64,000 nucleotides of DNA from Notospermus geniculatus (lineage: Eukaryota; Nemertea; Pilidiophora; Heteronemertea; Lineidae), in contig NMRB01001262.1 of NCBI GenBank assembly GCA_002633025.1, forward strand, positions 99,712 through 163,711, in the 5' to 3' direction. The translations under genes were made by a program, and so were the position numbers. The notes beneath the pieces are model-generated. The model saw only the letters and a list, made by a program, of their open reading frames with translations. It was not told the origin of the DNA and ran no database searches. Shown here piece by piece: positions 32,963 through 44,489 of this stretch; position 1 is the first letter of the stretch; every line of letters starts with the position of its first letter.

Positions 32963-33670
32963 ATGACAAAACTCCTTTTACTGTACATCAGTATCAATAT
33001 CATTATCGACAAAATGTAGTCAATACTTGCACAGTACATCCAATATCAAAACAATCCCCCAGAGCAATGCCCTGGAAATCTACCATCCCTTGACCGCTTT
33101 TGCCCGTGCCCTGATCAGCCCCTTGCCCCTCAGGTGCGGTGTCTAGTGTTGCCAATCAGTCTAATGCAGCCGCCTGAGCTCCTATTTAATCGAATCAACA
33201 AAGGCCCCTTGGTCAGGATATACTTCTTCACCCGCCGAGCGCTAAATAGAACCATATCCCTCTCGACTGACACCGCGTTCCCTACAACGATGGCGTTGCT
33301 ATGGGAACCAGGGAAACGCGTCTGCCGCGTCTACTTGTATACCTTTCATATAAGAAACCGACGCTCCCTATATTTCGGTGACGGTCAGGTACGGCGTGTT
33401 ATGAGAGAAGGGCTTTGTGAAGGGAGGTTGACTCTTTATGTTCAACAGACACACTCAGAAAGTTGTGTCAACTTCGAGACTCAGTTTTCGAAAGGTGAAA
33501 AGAAGAGGACCCAGTCGCTTTACGGACCTGAGGTCCTCATCGCTTTGTGAAGAAGGTCCCTGGTTAGTATCCAGGGCTTTCATTATCTTTTTCCCTACCA
33601 GGGTCTTGACTTCCACAATTTTTTTATGGAAGTCAATTTGGGAAGATGCTGGGGTCTTTAGACTACCGCT
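32963..33670. other. No gene seen
   Basis: A 138-codon plus-strand frame (33134-33550) lacks any recognised motif. Confidence 0.45.
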
Positions 33671-34052
33671 ACCACTGGACAAGTGTCCTACTGTAGGTGG
33701 GGCCAACTACCACTGGACAGGTGTCCTACTGTAGGTAGGGCCAACTGCCACTGGACAGGTGTCCCACTGTTTGTAATGTAGGGCCAACTACCACTGGACA
33801 GGTGTCCCACTGTAGGTAGGGCCAACTGCCACTGGACAGGTGTCCTGCTGTAGGTAGGGCCAACTACCACTGGACAGGTGTCCTACTGTAGGTAGGGCCA
33901 ACTGCCACTGGACAGGCATCCTACTGTAGGTGCGGCCAACTACTACTGGACGGGTGTCCTACTGTAGGCAGGGCCAACTACCACTGGACAGGTGTCCTAC
34001 TGTAGGTAGGGCCAACTACCACTGGACAGGTGTCCTACTGTAGGTAGGGCCA
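33671..34052. repeat. 38-bp minisatellite T3
   Basis: About ten units of GTAGGTAGGGCCAACTACCA plus CTGGACAGGTGTCCTACT. One unit has an extra TTTGTAATG. Units are over 90 percent alike by eye, suggesting recent expansion. Confidence 0.95.
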
Positions 34053-34713
34053 CTACGACAATTTGGTGTCGTTGCAGCTACTGATATCTGTGACTGATGA
34101 ACAGTATCTACATCAAAAGACTGGATCACCCAACCAACATATGTCCAGACCCGCTCTCCTTAGTTTAAATCTGACTATCGACTAACAAGCCCCCGACTAA
34201 AATTCTGACCATCTTCTGCCAAATGCCACCAAATCGAGAAAAAGCCATGGGAAAAGCACACATATCCATCAAATTAGCACGGAAATATCCCAAGGGCACA
34301 ATCAAGGTCGTGGACGATGTCAGGAGTTTTTTGCACGAGAACGACAGCTTCAGGGGTAAAAGAACAACAATATTCCACGCGGAGATTTTTTACCCGATTT
34401 AATCCTATTGTTTGGTGGCAATGACCTGAAGATTTGTGGATAAGAATGCTACTGTGGGAATGGAGGATGTTCAGCTTGGAGGTAAACAATGCCGTCCTCG
34501 TCCTCGAGTCAGAAACTAAAGCGCCGTTTAAACTACAGAATTTTCACCATGCTCAGTCCGGATTGAAGATGATTAGGTAGAATTTTGCCAAATTCAAACA
34601 TATCGAACCAGCTTGTCCTGGTAGCAAATGGTGGGCCTGTCCTGCTTGAATTTCAAAGCGGACTTGGTCCCAACCAAATGTGGCTGTGTACTGACGCACG
34701 GTGAACTTAACGG
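34053..34713. other. No gene seen
   Basis: Around 34555-34640 a stretch with AGAATTTTGCCAAATT and GAACCAGCTTGTCCTGG resembles part of the element at 57460. Confidence 0.4.
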
Positions 34714-34964
34714 ATTTGGGTTAGAGGTAGAGGTCATCATCCGACTTCTTTACACTTTACCCCAGTCTATCCTGAAACCTTTCAGTAGAACTCAGATGAG
34801 CTGCTCATTCAGCGCTACAATCGAGCATTTCCGACCGGTACCCGTTTATACACCTGGGTGGAGAGAGGCCAGCGAGGCACAGACTTGCCCAGTCTCACAC
34901 CCAGTGGGATTCGAACCCGGGCTCCTCTGACCGCTAGTCGGATACCTGAATCACTACATCACCG
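34714..34964 (-). repeat. SINE-A
   Basis: GTTAGAGGTAGAGGTCATCA, CCAGTCTATCCTGAAACCTT, GATGAGCTGCTCATTCAGCG, then the head in reverse (GGGATTCGAACCCGGGCTCC; CACTACATCACC). Confidence 0.9.
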
Positions 34965-35829
34965 GTATTGAGCATGTGCGCAGTTCGTCGTTGACCTCCA
35001 TGCGTCACTCACAGGAAAACTGCGCGAGTTTCTTCACCTCCACTGAATGGAGAGCGACACTTCAGGTACGTTGCAAGGTAACGCACCTCTGCCAGTTCAG
35101 ACTAATACAGTGGAGTCTAAACGGTACAAATCAAGTGGACCCGGTCTGGTCCGCGGACAAGTCCACTTCAACTGGACCGTAATGTTTGGCAACAAAACGC
35201 AGCAAATGGTAAAGGGAGAGCAGGAAGAAAGCCTGGCGCAAAAGAAACTTGTGGAAAGAACTAGACGCAAAAATACCCCAGTAGCCATGCTCGATCAATA
35301 TTTCGATCAGATGATATCCCTGCAAAAAAATATCACGTGAACCACCAGCTACATAAACGGTAAAATTGATCCACTCAGCAGAAGTTCAGCGTTAGTGAGA
35401 TATTCGTTGGCAAGATGGCACTGCTGGTTAATGAGAATTTGTCAGCTTGAAGGTAGTTAGTACGTCTGACATCATATATCTTATATTATTACAAATACAA
35501 GGACTTTGTGTTTAAGCAGGCTGCACTTGCACAACATGAGCAGGGGAGATCCTGGAACCAGAAAAAGAAGGGGCCCAACAGGCCTTTCCAGATTAAAAAC
35601 CGTGAAGACCTTTTCCAAATGATGAAATTTCCAGGTCAATTTATTTTTAAATGATTTTCCCAAGAAAGAGGGGCCTAGACCAGCCCCCCCCCCCAAATCC
35701 ACAAATGATGAGAACTTGCATTTGTGCTTGGTGCATCTCACCGAAGCCGAAACCGCCTGGCCTAAAACAGGGCCACGATAAAGGGGATACTCCAGGCCGC
35801 TGGACCCTTAGGCGGACTGTCACAAAATA
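34965..35829. other. No gene seen; possible pogo-like end and MITE debris
   Basis: TACAGTGGAGTCTAAACGG at 35108 looks like a pogo-type end without a partner. GGGGCCTAGACCAGCC..CCAAATCC near 35670 resembles the MITE debris at 63567. Frames of 97 codons or less lack motifs. Confidence 0.4.
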
Positions 35830-35975
35830 TTTTTGTATTTTGTATTTGATTTTTTCCATCAGGGCTGACACCAAAGCATTTGGCCCTGGTAAGCATGGAA
35901 GAAGCCATCTCAAGCTATGTTACTCACTTGGATGGGTTTTTTACTTGCCCTTGCAAAGGTTCAAGGTACAAGATA
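35830..35975 (-). repeat. SINE-B, body and tail
   Basis: TTTTGTATTTTGTATTTG tail, CATCAGGGCTGACACCAAAG, GGCCCTGGTAAGCATGGAAG; ends after AAGGTACAAGATA without a head. Confidence 0.8.
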
Positions 35976-36150
35976 CTCTCTGACAGCTCAACAGGACCAT
36001 GCCACCAAGCAGCCTTGGACGGGGAAGTATTCGGGGCAGAAACTCGACCAGAATTTCAAGTCAGCTGCACGAATCGACCTGGTGCCTCCCTAGCAGTTGT
36101 TGCAAACCAAAGGCCACTGGACCATCACAAGCCCTTGAAGTTGACAATTT

Positions 36151-36442
36151 AAAGTTAAAAGTTAAAGTTTGGGTTTATAGTCTGATATCAACTATGGTAG
36201 AGGTTCTCATCCAGCTTTACACTTTAACCCCAGTCTGTCCTGAAACCTTTCAGTAGAACTCAGATGAGCTGCTCATTCAGCGCTACAATCGAGCATTTCC
36301 GACCGGTACCCATTTATACACCTGGGTGGAGAGAGGCCAGTGAGGTAAAGAGACTTGCCCAAAGTCTCATGTCCAGTGGGATTTGAACCTGGGACACTCT
36401 GACCGCTAGTCGGAGGCCCGAACCACTACACCACCAGGCTCC
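36151..36442 (-). repeat. SINE-A, full length
   Basis: Starts with the reversed tail AAAGTTAAAAGTTAAAGTTT, then GGGTTTATAGTCTGATATCA, the CCAGTCTGTCCTGAAACCTT body, and the head (GGGATTTGAACCTGGGACAC, CACTACACCACCAGGCTCC). Confidence 0.95.
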
Positions 36443-37215
36443 TCAATCTAATGACACAGACATCCCTCTTTAGAGAAATATTTGGATCTCCCTCCCGCAG
36501 AACTCCTACACCCAGAAACTCCTTCAACTATTATGCAATCATGACCCCATTAGCTCAGTTCAACACAACGGCGCTAGGGGGCCAGTGACCCCAATTTGAC
36601 CCTTAGGATACAGCCTTTGTGTGAGATGAGAAAACATGTGCAAGAAAACTGCTTGGTTTTCTACGCCAGATTTCGATTTGTGCCCCAAAATGGTCATGGA
36701 AATGAAGGGGGATAGAATTGGCAGGTAAGTGAGAGTCCAAAAGGACAGTAAAGGTAAGAAGGCTTGGAACTGAGCTGATGAAAATTGAGTTTGCATCAAC
36801 TTGCATGGGGGGGGGGGTCAGTGTTGTTTGTGCATGACTAATGTACTGGACCCCTGCATACATTCTGTGTGAGCACACTGCAGTGCCCTGTGCATACCAG
36901 GAGGACTGCAGTCCTGTGGGGTAACGGTAAGTTCATCTTGGTTGGTGTGTAGGCCTACAATACTTGCTGGTCAGCTAGTAAAGTTCTGCACCGACAGCCT
37001 CAGAATGGGACACTTTAGTGGCGTTAGACATTGTTAAGAGGCTGCCTGTTAAAGATCCTAAAATAAGCGATTTTGTATTACAATATTATAGACTGCGGTA
37101 CCCATTCTCTGTAGACTGGTACACACACGCTCAGACCTCCTTGGGGTCAGAGGTCAGTCAGTATAAACAGAACCGCGTGGACGTACATTTACACCCAGCG
37201 AAGGCAATCGCAGCC
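36443..37215. other. No gene seen
   Basis: Unassigned; a G-run at 36808 and short frames only. Confidence 0.45.
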
Positions 37216-37468
37216 TAAAGCCTAGTTCGTACTTCGACGCAAGACCATTGGCGTCCGATGCGTGATCAAATCTGGACGCCGACTTCGCGGAATTGATTCA
37301 TAGTCCAGCATACTTCTGCAGCGACGGCGTCCCGTTATGAAATGACTCAAGTAATTACAGCCTCGCGATCCGCCGCCAACCAAATCGCACGACAGGGTCG
37401 GCGTCGAACGCAAGATCGCGCGTCGGTCGCCGGCGATGGTCGTGTGTCGAAGTATGAATTAGGCTTAA
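37216..37468. mobile_element. Foldback MITE, GCCTAGTTCG family (253 bp)
   Basis: Ends TAAAGCCTAGTTCGTACTTC and (reverse of right end) TTAAGCCTAATTCATACTTC are inverse repeats. The interior is GC- and CpG-rich with a CGCGATC..GATCGCG pairing. TAA/TTAA flanks fit a TWA target. Confidence 0.75.
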
Positions 37469-37865
37469 GGCACCTGAGAGACAAGAGTCGACAATGGATC
37501 TGTAAGTTTGATTCCAAGGGAACCCAGAAGGCGTTGAAGTAACAAAATTCTACTCACATCAAAGGTTCTGACGTATTTCCCCTAGTCCATCGTTCGTTAG
37601 CATTTTGATGGTATAATCCAAGAGAGGTTGCTGGAAAGACAAAAATGGGCAAAATGATTACAATCAGTAGTTGAATACATGCGGACAATTGGCAACTAGA
37701 GATATCAACTCATGCAGAATGACCGTAGTACTAAGTCCTTCATTGGTCATGTTGGTAATTTGGTCCGCCCAGGCCCACCAAACCACCAGTCTGCATTTGT
37801 GGGACCGAAAAAGGAAACCTGGAAAAAACTTCCAGAAGAGGATTTTTTTCCATCAGAGTACCAAC

Positions 37866-38091
37866 AGAGCTTGAGCCGATGACGTCATCACGAAAAAATC
37901 TGCCATCTTGCCGGTCAAACTGACGTCAAATGACGTCGGCGACCCACGTGGTGCAGTTTGTCGTCAGCGCAAGTGGAGTGTTGCGTCTTCAACCATGACA
38001 CGATTTGCACGTGGCGCACTTTGTCGTTGACCGCCAGCATGGCGGACTGCAGGTCAAACGTGACGTCATAATGACCTGCGGCTCAAGCTCT
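37866..38091. mobile_element. Foldback MITE carrying three CRE-type palindromes
   Basis: Ends AGAGCTTGAGCCG and CGGCTCAAGCTCT are perfect 13-bp inverses. TGACGTCA occurs at 37880, 37921 and 38061 and TGACGTCG at 37931; CACGTGG is also present. TGACGTCA is the established CREB/ATF site. Regulation is inference. Confidence 0.75.
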
Positions 38092-38277
38092 ATACCTCCA
38101 CTTGATTTCTAACGGTCTTACTTTTTTTCTCATTTCTGCAAAGGCAATATTCAAGTTCCTCATGCAGCAGTGTTCTACCAGGACGAAACAACTTTGGGGG
38201 GAGGAGGAGGCAGAGGAGGTGGACAAAGGTCGCAGCACTTCATGACCTTCGCCGATTGGTAAGATATATCTCTCGTG

Positions 38278-38783
38278 GAGCGTTGATAGCCTTCTGGTTA
38301 TCTCGTCCGCTCAGCAAGCAGCAGGTCCCAGGTTCGAATCTAGCCTGGGCCAAATGGGATCATCCCTGGCTCTTCACGTCCATCACATGGGACAGACCGT
38401 AAGGCGTGGTGCCTTGTACCGTGTGCTTTTGCAAGGGCAAGTAAAAGACCCCATCCAGGCGAGGAACATGAGTAGCTGGAAATGGCCTCTTCCATACTTA
38501 CCAGGTCCAAAAGACAAATACCAAATTGACGTAAACGAGAAAGATTTGCGCACTTCCGCTGAAATCACAAACACAACCTCGGTCTGAAACTGAATAAGTG
38601 ACGCAGAGAACCCCACGACAGTGACTTCGACGACATTGCGTCAAAGTCGATCATTGCTGAACCATGGATTGCGTCACGTCCGCTGGTTTCAGATCGAGGT
38701 TGTGTTTGCGATTTCGGTGGAAGTGCGCAGATCTGCGAATTCGAGAATTGTTTATACTTGGCCCTGACAGAAAAATCAAGCAC
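38278..38783 (+). repeat. SINE-B, split by foldback D
   Basis: Head with AGGTTCGAATCTAGC (B box), full body GGACAG..GTGGTGCCTTGTACCG and GAGGAACATGAGTAGCTGGA. Cut after TTACCAGGTCCAA and resumes at 38757 as TTGGCCCTGACAGAAAAATC. Confidence 0.9.
38519..38756. mobile_element. Foldback element D, copy 2, nested in SINE-B
   Basis: Inverse arms TTGCGCACTTCCGCTGAAAT / GATTTCGGTGGAAGTGCGCA and CAACCTCGGTCTGAAAC / GTTTCAGATCGAGGTTG. Central spacer GTGACGCAGAGAACCCCACG parallels copy 1 at 24454. Confidence 0.85.
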
Positions 38784-39379
38784 AAAATCTCACACATCAT
38801 CTTTAACGTTGCTACAGTTGCAAAGGAGTCATGAGTCAACCAGCATGCAGAGTACACAGCGTAGGAGGGATGTCACCTTTCACCATTGTTATTTCACTGT
38901 CTGTGTTTTGAAACAAGACCCCCGTATTATTTGCAGGAAGGCAGCCGTTCTGTCTACGGTAGCTCGCAGCATTATCGAGCAAGATTACGCTTTTTCTCAC
39001 AAACACAGTATGAGAATTTTTGAGTCAAGTGTATACAGTCTGGGGTATGTCAATTTATATATAAAATCTAATCAGCAAAATGGAGCTATTGTCACTCCCT
39101 GACTGCAGTCACTAATTTCTTAGAGTAGGGGACGAGCTAAAATCATTGCCGTCAGATATTTTTTGTTGCGGTCTTTCAGTTATTGTCTGCGGTGTGTTTC
39201 TTCAAATATTATCTTTCCTTTCTTGACGATTGTTAACCGTCTGACAGTTATTTCCGTCAAAAGGGTCTCCTGATCCGTCGCGTGATGTGGCGGAAAGATG
39301 TTAGAATGATTGAATATTGATTGGCTAAAAAAAACTTAGCAGACGGACGAAGTAATTGACATGATTGGACACCTCTGTT
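38784..39379. other. No gene seen
   Basis: Unassigned sequence up to the gap. Confidence 0.45.
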
Positions 39380-40080
39380 NNNNNNNNNNNNNNNNNNNNN
39401 NNNNNNNNNNNNNNNNNNNNNNNNNNNNNNNNNNNNNNNNNNNNNNNNNNNNNNNNNNNNNNNNNNNNNNNNNNNNNNNNNNNNNNNNNNNNNNNNNNNN
39501 NNNNNNNNNNNNNNNNNNNNNNNNNNNNNNNNNNNNNNNNNNNNNNNNNNNNNNNNNNNNNNNNNNNNNNNNNNNNNNNNNNNNNNNNNNNNNNNNNNNN
39601 NNNNNNNNNNNNNNNNNNNNNNNNNNNNNNNNNNNNNNNNNNNNNNNNNNNNNNNNNNNNNNNNNNNNNNNNNNNNNNNNNNNNNNNNNNNNNNNNNNNN
39701 NNNNNNNNNNNNNNNNNNNNNNNNNNNNNNNNNNNNNNNNNNNNNNNNNNNNNNNNNNNNNNNNNNNNNNNNNNNNNNNNNNNNNNNNNNNNNNNNNNNN
39801 NNNNNNNNNNNNNNNNNNNNNNNNNNNNNNNNNNNNNNNNNNNNNNNNNNNNNNNNNNNNNNNNNNNNNNNNNNNNNNNNNNNNNNNNNNNNNNNNNNNN
39901 NNNNNNNNNNNNNNNNNNNNNNNNNNNNNNNNNNNNNNNNNNNNNNNNNNNNNNNNNNNNNNNNNNNNNNNNNNNNNNNNNNNNNNNNNNNNNNNNNNNN
40001 NNNNNNNNNNNNNNNNNNNNNNNNNNNNNNNNNNNNNNNNNNNNNNNNNNNNNNNNNNNNNNNNNNNNNNNNNNNNNNNN
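39380..40080. other. Assembly gap (701 n)
   Basis: Run of n; long frames spanning it are artefacts. Confidence 0.98.
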
Positions 40081-41308
40081 CTTCCGTGCAGACATGTTTA
40101 CGACTGTCCCCATGACACCCAAAACGGCTGTCCCGGCAAAGGGTCAAGTCAATCACATCATAAAATTGTCTGTGCGCTTATTGAGTGTAGAGACATGACA
40201 CAACCGCTCGTAAAATGTCTAGAATTTTGAATGAGCAACCCAGTCTCTGACTGAACATCTTTTTTTATGCCAAGAATTCATTAACCTACACTTGTTATGG
40301 AATGATTCCGACACCTTACCGACAGTTGTGGAATGAAAATGCATCCATTTTTTCACATTCACGTTAAATAAGTCAAGGGAATGCCTCAGACTACTATGTA
40401 TTAATTTCAAACTGTTGAATTCCGAGTTCGACATTCCGGGGTGAAGCCTGCAACAAACATGACAAAACAAAGCTCTTATCTGACCGATATTTTTTTCAAA
40501 ATCGCATCTCGAAAATCGATACCCTTGTCGGCAAACCTTACAAGCCTGTTCTAAAATCACGCCGAGTGCACTTCAGGTTCGAAATTTCACTAAGTCATGC
40601 CCAAAAGTGACAATACTATCATCCTAATATTTTTTTCGGTGGGGGTCATGTGTTTTTGGTATCGAGGGTTGTAAACCTCAAAACCGCCACCATCTTGTCG
40701 GCAATCTGCTTATCATTCGCCAGCCGACATAATTTCGTCTGGCGGTCACTCTAGTTCCAGACAGACACCCCAGATGGCGCTCCGAATGCACCCAAAAGTG
40801 CATTGGCTTCGTGCCACGAATTGGTCGATGAAATACGCTACTTGTTGGTTTGCGCATGACAACCATATTCTCTAGCGAGTACTTGTATGGCATCAGGGGT
40901 GAGCGAGTTCAATTCACTGAATGATGCCTGGAAAAACCTATTCATCATGGACGAGCTCTACACGAAATGTACAGGCAATTATGTCACGCTTGGCTTGGAA
41001 CGGACTTTGAAATGTGTGTTTTGTTGAGCCTGTTGATCATTTTCATTCGGCCTCCTCACGTGATAACCATAAACTGTGAAAATTAGGATTCCTACCGGAG
41101 TTCCCATTGGTTAGGGATGAAATATTTTGCTTGAAATCAAACAAGGGGTTTGGCGATCCAAAAATAATTTCATGTGAAGTAGAGGAGCTGACTCACCCCT
41201 TCAGTGCAAACTTCCTAATCTTAGAAATCGTTGCTGATGCTCGACTTGTAGGCAAGGCAGCATGAGAAGGCCTGGTCTGGTAAATACGGGGTGCTTGGTA
41301 CTTTAAGT
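40081..41308. other. No gene seen
   Basis: Mostly unique. Frames up to 113 codons show no domain. Confidence 0.5.
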
Positions 41309-41484
41309 CAGGGGCGAATCCACAATTTCGGAAAAGAGCGGGCGCACTCTGCTAGAAACATTGAAATCTGCGGTAAATTTCAATGATTTTCTCCAAATTT
41401 CAGAATTTCACGGTCAATTTTACAGATTTGTTGGCTGAAAGGGGGAGTGCGCTGGGTGCACCCCCCCCCTTGGATCCCCGCCTG
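41309..41484 (+). mobile_element. hAT-like MITE, family E, best copy (176 bp)
   Basis: Ends CAGGGGCGAATCCA and TGGATCCCCGCCTG; flanked by TAAGT on both sides, a perfect 5-bp duplication. Core GAAACATTGAAATCTGCGGT and CAGAATTTCACGGTCAATTT. Confidence 0.9.
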
Positions 41485-41718
41485 TAAGTCTGTAGCCCTT
41501 TTACAAGAGAACGGTTGAAGCCGGCTTCAAAACAGACCGTGACTAGTCACGGTGATTTTTATCGTGTAGAATGAGATCCAAACCGGATCCAACTGAACTG
41601 GCTCGAGGTGTGTACGCGCTGCAGTCTAATTTCCTTCCGTAGAACGAACAGACCGAACTGGCCTCAATCCAGTTTTGCGCACGGTACTAAAATCAGTGAA
41701 GAAAGAAGAGCCACCTAA
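41485..41718. repeat. Possible element end
   Basis: AGCCCTTTTACAAGAGAACG resembles, inverted, the GTGTAAAAAGGGCT end at about 57915. Diverged. Confidence 0.3.
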
Positions 41719-42010
41719 AGTTAAAAGTTAAAGTTAGGGTTTATAGTCTGATATCAACAACAGTAGAGGTGTCATCCGACTTTACACTTTAACCCCAGTC
41801 TATCCTGAAACCTTTCAGCAGAACTCAGATGAGCTGCTCATTCAGCGCTACAATCCGAGCATTTCCAACTGGTACCCATTTGTACACCTAGGTGGATAGA
41901 GGCCAGTGAGGCAAAGAGACTTGCCCAAAGTCTCACACCCAGTGGGATTCGAACTTGGGACCCTCCTGACCGCTAGGGGGAGGCCCGAACCACGACACCA
42001 CCGTGGCTCC
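41719..42010 (-). repeat. SINE-A, full length
   Basis: Reversed tail AAAGTTAAAAGTTAAAGTTA, GTTTATAGTCTGATATCAAC, body, and head GGGATTCGAACTTGGGACCC with CACCACCGTGGCTCC. Confidence 0.95.
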
Positions 42011-42815
42011 ACCAGTGGAACGAGGTGATGGGAGCATGATTTTAGAGGTCTTAACTGTTCGATCCAACTCCGTGTAGACAGCATAAAGCTACGTATTTAT
42101 TAAAGTGGCTGGCTTCAAGTGGCTCAAGGAGAGACCGGTCCGAACCGTTCTCTATAAATCTTTAGTAAACTCATCAACCTCTGAAGCAACCACAACCACA
42201 TGTTTTCTTTGGCAGGAAGTGGTGGAACGCTGAAATATTATCAGGCAAGGCCACTCCCAGTTCCTGAGTTGTTGACATATTTGAGTGGGAGGAAGGTCAT
42301 CAACTTGTCTCCATGGCAGACAAGCTCTCACTTCCGCCTGTTTTGGCGCCAAGGGCCTAGCGAAAACACAGCCAATTCACCATGGAAACACAAATTCGTG
42401 TCTTTTTCTGAAGATATTTTGTGTCACATGTCCTTTTTTAAATATAGGGCAATATGTGTTGTACGCTGACCGAGTTTTCGTTTTGGTACAATTGGGGAAT
42501 ATACGCACTTTAAAAACAAAGTTGTAACAGTGCAACAACTCCTTAAATCACGTGTAGTACATCGGTCTATTCACTGAGTGACATGCCCATAACCTTGATT
42601 TACTCTGGAATTTGTTTGTTCTCCGTGTTTCTTTGTAACAGTAACAAAAGTACCGGAAAATTTCGACAACATTTCAAGGAATTGCTTTTGGAACATCAAG
42701 TTTCGTAAAATTTCTTCAAATATTTCTTTGTAAACTCAACTCTTCTGAAGAATGTCCTGTAGATTATGCTTCTGCAGTGAGGGATGACAAAGTTGTTGCC
42801 TTGGACTGCAGAAAA
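42011..42815. other. No gene seen
   Basis: Unassigned; 89-codon frame without domain. Confidence 0.45.
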
Positions 42816-42890
42816 TGTATCCCTGATGGCCTCGGATTCTAACCTCAGACCAGCCGCTTGCCAATTGGACTTGTTAACCACCAAGATGGA
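42816..42890 (-). repeat. SINE-B head, degenerate
   Basis: Reverse strand: GGTGGTTAACAAGTCCAATT, GGCAAGCGGCTGGTCTGAGG, TTAGAATCC; matches the head order of SINE-B. Confidence 0.5.
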
Positions 42891-42950
42891 CTCTTGCTCA
42901 GAACCCTACCACTACATGACGTCTGCCCAAGTGAGGAGCAGCAGAAAAAA

Positions 42951-43228
42951 GAAAGTTTAAGTTTGGGTTTACTAGTCAACATCAACAACGGTAGAGGTGT
43001 CATCCGACTTTACACTTTAACCCCAGGCTATCCTGAAACCTTTCAGCAGAACTCAGATGAGCTGCTCATTCAGCACTACAATCTGTGCATTTCTGACCGG
43101 TACCCATTTATACACCTGGGTGGAGAAGGCAAAGAGACTTGCCCAAAGTCTCACGCCAGAGTGGGATTCGAACCTGGGACCCTCTGACCGCAAGTCGGAG
43201 ACCCGAACCACTACACCACTGTGGCTCC
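42951..43228 (-). repeat. SINE-A
   Basis: GTTTGGGTTTACTAGTCAAC, GGTAGAGGTGTCATCCGACT, body and head ending CACTACACCACTGTGGCTCC. Confidence 0.95.
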
Positions 43229-43265
43229 AAAGAAACGTTCCAAAGTAACATGCGGTGTTTTCCAC

Positions 43266-43394
43266 TTACACACCTGGGTGGGGAGAGGCCAGTGAGGCAA
43301 AGAGACTTGCCCAAAGTCTCACACCCAGTGGGATTCGAACCCGGGACCCTCTGACTGCTTGTTGGAGACCCGAACCACTACACCACCTTGGCTC
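43266..43394 (-). repeat. SINE-A, 5' half
   Basis: ACACACCTGGGTGGGGAGAG to CACTACACCACCTTGGCTC; lies just downstream of another SINE-A in the same orientation. Body and tail missing. Confidence 0.9.
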
Positions 43395-43786
43395 AACTCA
43401 GAAGACGTCTGATCAACCTGAGAACCAATCAGGAAGCAATCTGCTGAAGCTACGAACCACAGACGTCTTCTTCAGATGAAGACCGCAGAAGACGGCAGCT
43501 CAAATGTCACCTCATCAGATGTCCACCTCGAAATGTTAATTAGACGGCTTCGTTAATCTGTCTCCAGAAGTTTTGACGTGTGTCACAACTGACTTACATT
43601 AATCCGACCGAAATGTGATGGATGTGACAAACGGCGCCACCTCATGTTGGGATTACAATTTACCCGGCGAGACACTGCTGTCCCGTTCATAATCGAGCGA
43701 GCGATTGCTCCATATTTATGAGAATAATTAACCAATGTGCCAGCACCTGTTGAACCCACGGGGTATCCTAACCAATGAAATGTATG
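43395..43786. other. No gene seen
   Basis: Contains AGAAGACGTCTGA and ACAGACGTCTTCTTC as an inverse pair; otherwise unassigned. Confidence 0.4.
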
Positions 43787-43788
43787 TA

Positions 43789-43994
43789 CAGTGCTGGCCA
43801 AAATTATTCGAACACTTGGTATCTTGACTTGCCGTACAAAGTCTGGTTCCCATTTTTCACTTCTAATAATTGGAAAACGTGCAAGGCTCTGAGGAAAATA
43901 AAATTGTTTCGTTGGTCAATTTATTGCCATTTCGATACAAACAATGAAAATATCACTCACATGCCAAGCGTTCGAATAATTTTGGCCCCCACTG
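43789..43994. mobile_element. Tc1/mariner-type MITE (206 bp)
   Basis: TA on both sides. Ends CAGTGCTGGCCAAAATTATT and AATAATTTTGGCCCCCACTG; the inverted match extends about 31 bp to CGAAC.CTTGG. The CAGTG..GCCAAAATTATT terminus is typical of Tc1-like elements. No transposase. Confidence 0.9.
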
Positions 43995-43996
43995 TA

Positions 43997-44489
43997 CACC
44001 GAATCAGACCTTCAGCCCAATGACGGTTGTTGATAGGCAAAATTCCACCCACCACGAAAAATCGTCACGGCGGGACTCAAGAGGGTCACACGGTGCGTGC
44101 ACCACGACAGTCTGTCCCAGTCTGGGCCACTTTTGTGTACTGTTGTAGGGCCCTCGAAATTTTAAAATACACTGATATTGATTGCAAAAACATGTGGTGT
44201 TGTCATATTTAGATGCGTCCGTGCAAAGTGCAGTTTAAGGACTTTTAAATTTTTTTGAATACCTCTAGCAATGAAGGAAGAAAAATTGCAATGGACAACA
44301 GTAGTACATGAGGTAAAGCTCCTTCACTTTATCGGACCTTGGCACACGATGGAATTGTGACTGACCACAGTGGGGGTGCTCAAGACCTAGAACTGGACCT
44401 AATGGCAAATAATCAAACTGGCCAACCAAGTGATTGCAATTCACCTTAAATAAGGCTAACTGACCACCTCTGAATGGTTAGGCGTGACT
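43997..44489. other. No gene seen
   Basis: Unassigned sequence before the T4 array. Confidence 0.45.

Noticed and set aside
33134-33550. 138-codon plus-strand frame
   Set aside because: No domain or splice support; composition like surrounding non-coding DNA.
35651-35983. 110-codon plus-strand frame
   Set aside because: Its second half is antisense SINE-B sequence.
39257-40230. Open frames of 265-299 codons
   Set aside because: They consist of translated n across the 701-base gap.
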